A DNA stretch of 30,530 nt from a virus, in IMG/VR virus record IMGVR_UViG_3300020496_000002, positions 1 to 30,530 of that record. One strand, given 5' to 3'. A program made the translations under genes and the position numbers. The notes beneath the pieces were generated by a model. The model had not been told where the DNA came from. It made no database searches and was given only the letters and a program-made list of their open reading frames with translations. Shown here piece after piece: positions 16,626 through 25,000 of the stretch; the first letter of the stretch is position 1; every line of letters starts with the position of its first letter.

Positions 16626-16703
16626 CTATTGACAAAAAGAAATCCCACCACAGCGTCTGCTGAAATGGGAGTTCTTTACCATGTTTAATACTGTATCCTT
16701 CAT
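16626..16703 (-). CDS. Possible 25-codon leader ORF before holin
   Basis: An ATG at 16703, 6 nt after a TATATTTG box, opens a 25-codon frame (MKDTVLNMVKNSHFSRRCGG and five more residues) ending at 16626, 10 nt before the holin ATG. The terminator-like hairpin (16643-16670) lies inside it. It could be a leader peptide of an attenuator or chance. There is no homology evidence. Confidence 0.2.
   Translation of the reverse strand: MKDTVLNMVKNSHFSRRCGGISFCQ
16636..16670 (-). terminator. Terminator or attenuator hairpin upstream of holin
   Basis: On the minus strand TCCCA (16666-16670) pairs with TGGGA (16643-16647), with an inner stem CAGC/GCTG (16659-16662 and 16651-16654), followed by TTTCTTTTTG. 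It lies between the 131-aa gene and the holin. It ends the upstream transcript or acts as an attenuator for lysis. Confidence 0.65.
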
Positions 16704-16708
16704 GGATA

Positions 16709-16716
16709 CAAATATA
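16709..16716 (-). promoter_or_regulatory. Candidate -7 promoter box (TATATTTG) before lysis cassette
   Basis: An exact TATATTTG on the minus strand just before the stop of the 131-aa gene (16718). It is one of five identical boxes placed upstream of minus-strand genes here. It would drive the holin-endolysin genes through the hairpin at 16643-16670. Confidence 0.5.
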
Positions 16717-16717
16717 A

Positions 16718-17113
16718 CTATTTAAGGAATAAGTCGATAAAAACTGGATACGACTCACTTGACTTAAAGTCAAAATCATCTACGTTAAAGTAGAAGTCTT
16801 TGAAGTCAATCTCAGTGTCAAACAACTCAGCTCTTTCGTTGCTATAGTTAATAAATTCCTCGCTTTCAAAGAATTCCTTTGTTTGCTCTGGCTCCGTTTC
16901 TCCGAAATACTTCTTGAATAGTTCCTTCTCAGACTCAGAAAGCTCCTCAATCTCTTTCTCAATTTCTTTAGAAAGTTTTGAAAGCTGATACTTTGCCTTG
17001 AAGTGAATCTCCTGTAGTAGGAGACCTTTGTAGAAAATTTGTCCAGTTGTCCGATCAGACAATCCATTAAGCTCTTGTCTTAAGAGCACTAGGTCTTTTA
17101 ATTTGAGTTTCAT
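16718..17113 (-). CDS. Hypothetical acidic coiled-coil protein, 131 aa
   Basis: A 131-residue protein with a helical N-terminal two thirds (LKLKDLVLLRQELNGL, then a Lys/Glu coiled coil at about 40-70) and a very acidic C-terminus rich in Asp, Glu, Phe and Tyr (DTEIDFKDFYFNVDDFDF). The first half resembles small helical phage proteins such as DUF1617, but the match is too weak to name. It has its own TATATTTG box 18 nt upstream and a hairpin after its stop, so it may be a single-gene unit. The function is unknown. Confidence 0.55.
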   Translation of the reverse strand: MKLKLKDLVLLRQELNGLSDRTTGQIFYKGLLLQEIHFKAKYQLSKLSKEIEKEIEELSESEKELFKKYFGETEPEQTKEFFESEEFINYSNERAELFDTEIDFKDFYFNVDDFDFKSSESYPVFIDLFLK

Positions 17114-17130
17114 AAATATTTAATTTTTGA

Positions 17131-17138
17131 CAAATATA
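17131..17138 (-). promoter_or_regulatory. Candidate -7 promoter box (TATATTTG) before 131-aa gene
   Basis: TATATTTG on the minus strand in the 35-nt gap between the 116-aa and 131-aa genes, ending 18 nt before the ATG at 17113. It is identical to the boxes at 16709, 26709, 27556 and 29918. Confidence 0.5.
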
Positions 17139-17148
17139 CTACTATTTT

Positions 17149-17499
17149 TTACTCTGCACCAGGAGTTGGATCAGGAGTTGGAGGAGCCCAAGGAAGTGGT
17201 TCATCCTTAACCTTCAATTGATCAATCTGCTTTTGAATCTGAGCGTTTACATGCTCTTCATAAGACCCAACAACAACAGCTTGAATCCATCCAAGTACAA
17301 TCTCTTCTGTCAACTGATCGTAAGGAATAAAGTTGTCTGGATCAATTGAGCTAGGAGGAAATGGAGTTGCCCCAGAGAATACTCCCTCGTTACCTTGCTC
17401 ATCAACTCCTGTCTTTGTCCAGTAAGTCTGGATAATTGCGTTTGGCTCGTTAGGCAAGTCAATGCCCTTCATGCCAGTAACTTTCCATGTGTAAATCAT
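17149..17499 (-). CDS. DUF7936-like fibre-associated protein, 116 aa
   Basis: A 116-residue protein of a type common near phage tail-fibre genes. It begins MIYTWKVTGMKGID, has a beta-rich core, then the signature DNFIPYDQLTEEIVLGWIQ (about 66-84) followed by a helix that ends in Gln/Lys repeats (NAQIQKQIDQLK) and a Pro-rich tail. I recall proteins with the same YTWK start and PYxQLTEExVxGWV motif under DUF7936. The exact function is not known. A second protein with the same layout lies at 18759-19088, so the fibre region carries two. Confidence 0.65.
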   Translation of the reverse strand: MIYTWKVTGMKGIDLPNEPNAIIQTYWTKTGVDEQGNEGVFSGATPFPPSSIDPDNFIPYDQLTEEIVLGWIQAVVVGSYEEHVNAQIQKQIDQLKVKDEPLPWAPPTPDPTPGAE

Positions 17500-17510
17500 T
17501 TTTTTTATCT

Positions 17511-17879
17511 TTAAATGTGTGATTTTTCTTCTACAAAGTTAGAGTTATATTTTAAATTAATTTTCATCTTAATAGAAGCCCTTAAATCATTTAACTTATA
17601 AACGCTTCTAGCTGAAGATACAAATGATTCATTAAAAATATTATTGGATTCAAAGACTCTTAAATCATCTTCAACTTGCCATAACATTTGATTAACCTTC
17701 AATAGATTTTCGGAAAGATCATCATTAATAAGACCTTTTATTTTTAAAACTTCATTATACAGATACTCTATCTCTTTTTTGATGTTTATAAGTTTACTTT
17801 GATCTGAAATTCTCTCAGATTTTATCTTAAGTATTGTCCACTTATCTATTAACTCTCCAATTGATATTTCTACCTTCAT
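17511..17879 (-). CDS. DUF6165-like protein next to glycosyltransferase, 122 aa
   Basis: A 122-residue helical protein. It starts with MKVEISIGELIDKWTILKIK, then NIKKEIEYL, matching the ISxGELIDKxTILxIK pattern that I recall for DUF6165, a family often found beside lipopolysaccharide glycosyltransferase genes in bacteria. It has no membrane segment. It overlaps the glycosyltransferase by 4 nt (ATGA), so the two are made together. The biochemical role of the family is not established. Base composition is strongly AT-rich compared with the structural genes, consistent with later acquisition. Confidence 0.65.
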   Translation of the reverse strand: MKVEISIGELIDKWTILKIKSERISDQSKLINIKKEIEYLYNEVLKIKGLINDDLSENLLKVNQMLWQVEDDLRVFESNNIFNESFVSSARSVYKLNDLRASIKMKINLKYNSNFVEEKSHI

Positions 17880-18754
17880 TGATTTTCGATAGATTGAATT
17901 ATTTTTTCAAAACTAAAAATATCATTAAAACTCTCATAAGGCATATTTTGCAAAGGCTCAACAAGTCTAAACCTATTTATCATGTCAGTAGGCTTTTGAT
18001 ATTTTGTATGTGGATTTGCTAAAATATTTTCATGTATTTTGTATCCAAATATGTCATGGCTTGTAACACTCCATACAACTGTAGATGGTAAGTTCAATGC
18101 AGCTGCAATATGCTGAAAGGAACTATCTATAAATAGTCTCTTCTTTGAAGATTTCATTCCTATTGCAATCATCCTCCACTTGTCTTTAAAGTCTAGACAG
18201 TTGTTGTATTTAATTTGATGTTCTGCTCTTACAACACCTACAGAATACTGATCTTTATATTTGTCAATAATTCTCTGAACTATATTTGGTGGCATGTCTC
18301 TAGCCCAATTATATGAATCCATTCCTTGCTGAGGAGGCCCACCACCATTAGCTTGTATTATAAATACATCCTTTGGAAACTTGAAGAACTGTGTGTAATA
18401 TTGCTCTTCTTGTTTGGTAAAATATAGTTCTGGTAATTCGTCTTTGTATTCTTCTCCAATCATTGAGAACCATGACTGTATCAAATGTTCTATCTTATTC
18501 ATGTGACCATTAGATAAATATGGATCATTGAGTAAGAATAACACTTCTTGATTTTCTATATACTTCTCATAAAAATCTGGATCTTCTCCTTTACCAAGAC
18601 AAACGTCTACGTTAGGATTATTTAAAAAAGCATCTTTCCAAAATGTAAATACTATCAATTTACTTTGAGGATACTTTTTTTTTATTCTTGCACAAAAAGC
18701 AGTTGATGCTATGTTCTTGCCAAGACCACCATTTACTTCAAGTATGATATTCAT
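17876..18754 (-). CDS. GT9-like glycosyltransferase (heptosyltransferase-like), 292 aa
   Basis: A 292-residue protein with two Rossmann-like halves (GT-B layout). The N-terminus is IILEVNGGLGKNIASTAFC (3-21), the acceptor-side glycine loop seen in ADP-heptose:LPS heptosyltransferase relatives. The C-terminal half has RLFIDSSFQHIAAALNLPST (206-225), corresponding to the G/S-x-x-H-x-A-x-A-L-x-x-P motif of family 9. It is shorter than typical bacterial members (about 320-360). No membrane segment is present. It probably transfers a sugar to a host surface glycan or to a virion protein; donor and acceptor cannot be told. It pairs with DUF6165 downstream and lies in the tail-fibre neighbourhood. 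High AT content suggests horizontal origin. Confidence 0.7.
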   Translation of the reverse strand: MNIILEVNGGLGKNIASTAFCARIKKKYPQSKLIVFTFWKDAFLNNPNVDVCLGKGEDPDFYEKYIENQEVLFLLNDPYLSNGHMNKIEHLIQSWFSMIGEEYKDELPELYFTKQEEQYYTQFFKFPKDVFIIQANGGGPPQQGMDSYNWARDMPPNIVQRIIDKYKDQYSVGVVRAEHQIKYNNCLDFKDKWRMIAIGMKSSKKRLFIDSSFQHIAAALNLPSTVVWSVTSHDIFGYKIHENILANPHTKYQKPTDMINRFRLVEPLQNMPYESFNDIFSFEKIIQSIENQ

Positions 18755-18758
18755 TAAA

Positions 18759-19088
18759 TTACAATTCTATTATTAGAGTTTTTGACTCTTCTTCATTGAG
18801 CTGCAATTTAACAATTTTTTCTATATACTGTTTTTCTTTAGGATTAATTTTTACAAGTGCCCATTGAAGCACTTCTTCTTTTGAAAGTGTTGATGCATCT
18901 TTGAAGTCAGAAAGATCTATCAAGTTAAAAGAAACGTTAGTCGTATATTCTTTTTTATCATCTTCTTTTTCACCAACAAATATAAGTTCTACTGATTTGA
19001 TTACATTTTCTCTTACGTTACCAAACTTATCTGTAAAGCTTTTTTTAGCTTCTATTTTTCCTATTTTCCAATTATAAACCGCTTGCAT
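18759..19088 (-). CDS. Fibre-downstream protein, DUF7936-like layout, 109 aa
   Basis: A 109-residue protein overlapping the end of the tail-fibre gene by 17 nt. It begins MQAVYNWKIGKIEAKKSF, has a strand-rich middle (VIKSVELIFVGE, YTTNVSFNLIDLSDF), then a helical end with LSKEEVLQWALVKINPKEKQ. The YxWKI start and the EEVLQWAL helix followed by a second amphipathic helix repeat the layout of the 116-aa protein at 17149-17499, with low identity. Position right after the fibre suggests a fibre chaperone or fibre-bound protein. This is inference. Confidence 0.5.
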   Translation of the reverse strand: MQAVYNWKIGKIEAKKSFTDKFGNVRENVIKSVELIFVGEKEDDKKEYTTNVSFNLIDLSDFKDASTLSKEEVLQWALVKINPKEKQYIEKIVKLQLNEEESKTLIIEL

Positions 19089-22000
19089 CTAATCTAGATT
19101 TTATGTTATCAACTTGGACCTTAAGCTCTTTTATTGATTGAATAAGAAGAGGCGTAAACTTTTCGTAGTCAACAACAAGAGCAGTTACCACATGATCTTC
19201 TCTTTCTTTAGAAACTTCTCTTACCGCTTGAGGATATACAGCTTGAACTTCTTGTGCAATCACTCCAACCTCATGTCCTTTTCTAAATGCTTCTTCTTCA
19301 CCTAGTTCATTCCAATCAAACTCAACACCACGCATTGCTTCAATCTTATCAAGAGCTGAATCAATCTCTGTAATATTCTCTTTGTATTTGCAATCTGAAT
19401 ACCAATTTTGATAAAGAGTTCCTCCAATGTAAACGTCACCACTCCAAGAATCATAATAGAAACACTCGCCTGATGGTGGTGAAACTACAATTTGATATTG
19501 ATTTAAGTAAGCACTATTTCCGTAACTATTAAAGCTAAATCCACAACCACCTACACTCCAATTCACACAATAGGAATTAGTATTGCCATTTAATCCATAC
19601 CAATACAATGTATTAATTCCATCATAGCAACTAGCAGCTGATGCACGAACAAAACCACAACCTCCTGTTTGAATCGCTGCTTCGACACAAAGGCTATTAT
19701 TGATGTAAACATTACCTCCACCAAATCCATCTGATCCATTATTAACTGACATAACTTGTGTTCCCATGTCAGTATCCGTATAGAATCTTATACCGTTGTA
19801 AGAAGCATTAGCTCCAAGTTTAATTCCTGTATGGAATGAAATTCTTAAATCAGGATAAGGAAAAGCCCAAGATCCGCTTTCACGATATATTGCATAACCA
19901 GTAGATCCTCCTGAATCAAAATAAATACCATACGCATGATCTACATCTACAGTGTAATTATTCCTAAGGCTAAGGCTTAATAGTACATTAACTCTAGATG
20001 TTGAGTTAGGATCTAAATTATAATAAGTATCATTTGAATCATAAAATATTGGAGCTCTTAGAGATGTAATAGAATAAGTATACCCACCTCCATTATTTAA
20101 TTGAATATTATTGGCAGCACTATATCCTATATGAATCTGGCCTCCATCTGGTCTCCAAATTTGATCATAATTAATATTAATTTGACTACCATTACCAACG
20201 TAAAACTGATTTTCTACTCTTAAATAATTTAATAAAGATGTACTAGCAGGATCTACATAATATGAAGTGTTATTTAAGTCATAGAATATAGGAGTACGAA
20301 TAGAATTAATCGCTCTTACTGCACTATCTCCATCTCCAACACTAAATAATATACCAGTCGCAACATTCAATGAGTTATTATAAAAACGAACTCCATTATA
20401 AGTTGGATCTGCTCCTATTATTATTCCAGTATGCCAAGATAAATCTAGTCTATTATATGAATAAGATCCATAAGATTGATAAGTGGATTTAACCATATAA
20501 TATGGAGAGCTATCTGATCTAAGTCCCCAAGTAAGACCTATTATACCTCCATTACCTAATGAAGATGGATCCGCACTTGAACCACCTAAATTAATTACTC
20601 CTCCAGCTGCACCACTTGTTGTATTACTTCTTGCTACTAAATTATAATTAGCGCTTATATCTCCAGCTGTTAAAGATTTGGTACCTCCTGCGCCAATAAT
20701 TACACCACCTCCATCATAGTAATTAAGTTCTAAAGGATCTGATCCTCTACCATTTACTGTATCTGCATATACGTTTCTTCCTAAGAATCCATAAGTGGAA
20801 TCTCCTGAAAAGTAAAGATTATCATACGTTATAGAGTTCATTCTAGATCCTGATGCAGGATCTACATAATATCCAGTATTATTAGAATCATAGAAAATAG
20901 GAGCTCTGAAAGAGTTGATAGCCTCAACATAAGCACTAGAGTTAGGAATAAACATGGCAGGACCACTATATCCAGCTCCAAAATAGAAGTTTGCTTTAGA
21001 GTTACCGTATGCACCCAAGCCAATTACCCCAGCATAAGTATATTGACCACTGTTTTGACCAGAACCTCCTGAACCAAATACAATGGTTGATTCAACAGAT
21101 ATACTAGAAGAGTTGATCTGAAATTGACCATAACCTCCACTGTCAGAGTTCAATAGTAATTTACCTGAAAGTACTGAACCTGAAGCTGGATCAACATAAT
21201 ATGCCGTATTATTCTGATCATAATAAATAGTAGCATATAATGCTCCTCCTCCATTAACATTTATCCCATATATAGCAGGATATTTCCAGGAGTTAAATGT
21301 TCCAGTGTCACCATTTCTAGTTCTGAAAGCTAATCCATAACCATCCCCACCATAAGGAGCATTTAACCAAAGATCGTATCCACCATTTGCACTAAATCTT
21401 GCGATTGGTCCAGTATACGGTGCGTTTACACCATACGTGAATCCAGTCGCATTGGTATCCATTGTATTTGCATCCAAGGTAAAACCTTGATAATACATCA
21501 AATAAGATGGCTTACTTGTAACCCCACTCCAAGGAACTGAACTTGCAGATGCAGCACTACCAGCACTGTTAGCATAAGCAACACGAACTGCACCAGGAGT
21601 CGCTGGAGAAACTTTAAGTTCCCAATAGCTACCACCATCATAATTCATGTACATATAATATGGAGATGAACCCCCGTATGTATATGGTGCGTCTGATGCA
21701 TAAAGCCTGGTCGAGTTTAATGCATAGGTAGCATTACCTGTAATATTAATTCCCCAAGATCCAGAGGCAACACTTCTAATTGAAGACATTGCATTTGTAG
21801 GAGAAACAGACCTATAATAATTATCTCCCTGCTTGGTAATAAACGAGGTAATAGCTGTTCCTGCTCCAGGATTACCATCATCAGTCATGTTTATATAGCT
21901 ACCAAAGATGTAACCACTAGAGTCTCTTACAACAATATTATTTGGAACATTAGACTGAGAAGCACTAAATCCATCTACAGTCTCAGCGTTACCAGTAATA

Positions 22001-25000
22001 CTAATGCCCCATGTACCACTTGCATTGCTACCATTAGCATTTGCTTTACTATTGAATGTCGTCCAATCTGAGCTAGATAGGAATCCATTCTGTGACGCAG
22101 TTGCTTGTTGAATGGTAATGTTAGGAGTAGAACCACCGCTTGAAAACAATGGGCTTGATGCCGTTACCGATGAAACTCCAGCTGTAATAGTCCATGATCT
22201 ATCAGCAGACAAGTCATAACTTACTCCATTAATTGTGAGAGTTCTAGATGTTGGAACATAACTACCAAGCTGACCAAGCGCAACAAATTCGTTCGAGTTT
22301 ACAGCGTTAGATCCAATAACTCGACCATTGAAGTTAGCAACAACACCAGAAGGCAAGTCAGAAATAGCTCCTGTTGCAGCGTTAACAACTCCAGTAGTCT
22401 TTCCAACAATAATACCAGTAGAAAACTGTTGTACCCCAGTATTATAAGTGTACACAGGATATCTACCAGATGGATTGTTTGAGTAGTAGTCTAAAAGGTT
22501 TGAATTAATAGACGCACTTAAAAGTCTTTCTCCTGTAACAAGAACTCCTCTAAAGAATGAGATAGGAGTTGTTTCAAAACCGCTTCCATTTCTATTAAAT
22601 GTATTCACAAAGCTCCATGTAGCCTCTCCACTTGGAACAAGCTCATTTTGATTATAAGCAACCCTCAATCCATAAAGAGTATCAGTGCCAATCTTAAAGT
22701 TCAATACATCACCACCTCTAACAATAGTTTTAAGGCCAGTAATAGTTTGATCAGTAGCTAAAGTTACGTATCCACTTAAATCAGGAGCGTAGTTAGGGAT
22801 ATTTAACGTAGAACCTACTAACGTAGCTGCTCCACTTGTACCAGTTGTTGTAAGTGTTATAACATTCTGCTTGCCATTAAATGTAATCCAGTCAGAATTG
22901 CTTAATAATCCTGTTTGTGTAGCAGTAGCAACAGTAGAAGGAATAGTAACAGTCTTAGTATTGATAGCCGTAACATGACCCTCAGCAGATGATGTAACGC
23001 TATCGATAGCAGTGAATGATCCACCAAAAGATGGATCTTGAGTAGATGTTGTATCTGTTCTAGATACAGCATTGTGTATAAGAGTAATCGTGTTGTTAGT
23101 AGCCTGATTTGCACTAAATGTACCTGACCCTGAAAGAACTCCATTACCCTGGACAGTAAGAACTCCATCCTTAATGTCTGCTATTAAAGGATAAAATGCT
23201 GAGTAATCAGATTGATTAGCAACAATATTACCAACCCTTCCAAATACACTACTTACTGAGTCACTGTTATCAACCTTCTGCCAAGCAGTATCATGAAATA
23301 CGATCCAGTCACCTACCTGCCAATCAGTAATTCCGTTGATGTTTGTTGTACCTGCTACGCTTACAATGTAAAAAGTACCATCTGTACCAACACTTGAAGT
23401 AATTGTAGGAGTATTAGTCGATGCGTTCCAAGTTCCTTCATATTGAAGACCACCAACCAACTGGTTTACTTGATGCTGAAGTTTTCCAAACGCAGTTAAT
23501 ATTGAGTCTGTACTAAGAATCTCATTTCCTGCTATATTCAAACCTGTCAATACCTTTCCAGTTACAGCAGAGTTTGATAGCGTAGCAGCTACAGATCCAG
23601 GACCAGCAGCAGTAACTTCACCTGTAAGAGCAGTGATATAATTACCTTGAGGTGCAGGAGTATATCCAAGGATGGTACTAATAGTTGCACTCTTCCAAAG
23701 ATTTAAAGTAGTGTCTCTGTAAAGTAATCCATTATTTACAAATGGTTCAGCAGAAACATCGTGTAGTTCCTCAAGCTCATAACCATTGTCAATCTTTACA
23801 TAAATCTTACCATTGTTTGCATGAGCATACTCAACATATCCAAGAATAACAGTATGCTGAGGAGCAACTGGTTTAATATTTGTAATTGCTCCAGCTATTG
23901 TTGGACTCAAATAAATTACATCACCGTCATTCCAAGTTTCACCCTGAAGACTTCCAGTAGTGTTTATATTTGTGATCTGCCCAATATTTATAACAAAACC
24001 TTCTTGATTTTTAGATATGTTCTCACATACTAATCCTAAAGTTGATGCGCTGTTTAAATCATTATTAGCCTGAGCTAAAGTAACAGCAAGCCTCTGACCT
24101 TGAGCACCAGAAATTTTTACTGCTTGATAATTAGCTCTAAGTAGATTAACATCTGTATTATTTCTTACCTTAGAAATAACACTTTGACCAATTGGCACAC
24201 TGTATATGTTTCCTTGAACTGACAGCCTTACTGTTCCATCTGTATTATCCCACCACATTACACCTTCGGCAGAAGGTATGCTAGTGTTAGTTGTGTTAAA
24301 TCTTACAAAATCAGAAGTTAATCCATAAGTTCCAAGGTCCACATCTTGAGTAGCTCCTGTGTAAGGAACATAACCTGCTAAAGAAGGGAATGCGGCTAGA
24401 GATCCATCACCACGTATGTAATCAGCAGTAGTACCAGCACCAACAACAGTAAGCGTTCCAGATCCATTTACAGGGCTATTAGAGACAGTAAATGCAGATG
24501 GCATACTAAGACCTACGCTAGTAACTGTACCTACGTTCCATGTTCTATCTGCTGATAGATCGTAAGTTGTTCCGTTAATAGTAAGCTGTCTAGTTCTATA
24601 TGCGTATCTAATATCTCCCCAAGTAGTATCAAATGAAATATTTACATCTGAAGACAAGTTACCACCACCAGTAAGTCCAGTACCAGCATTGATTGACCTA
24701 GTTGTTGGCACATATTGACTAGCGTCAACAGATCCATCAGCCTTCAAGAACTGAGAAGATGTACCTCCAACCTTAATAAAAGAGTTTGCATTAATGTTAT
24801 TTGAACCAAGGTTCACGTTAGCACTTGCTCCAGTGTATGGGACAAACTTGTTGTCTGCCTCAGTCTTCGTATAAGCGTCAGTAATACCGTAACCACTCAA
24901 AGTTGTTGGTGTTCCTGTAATCTTTGACCAGTTTATAGAAGAGATAGAATCACTTGAAATAAGACCAAACAAAAGGTTGCCAGCAGATCTTAATAGAACA

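Noticed and set aside
17534-17541. TAACTTTG box inside the end of the DUF6165-like gene
   Set aside because: It fits TAnnTTTG, but that loose pattern is expected several times by chance. Position in coding DNA gives no extra support.
18977-18984. TATATTTG on the minus strand inside the 109-aa gene
   Set aside because: It matches the promoter box but lies in the middle of a coding sequence, more than 200 nt from the next start. Probably chance in AT-rich DNA.
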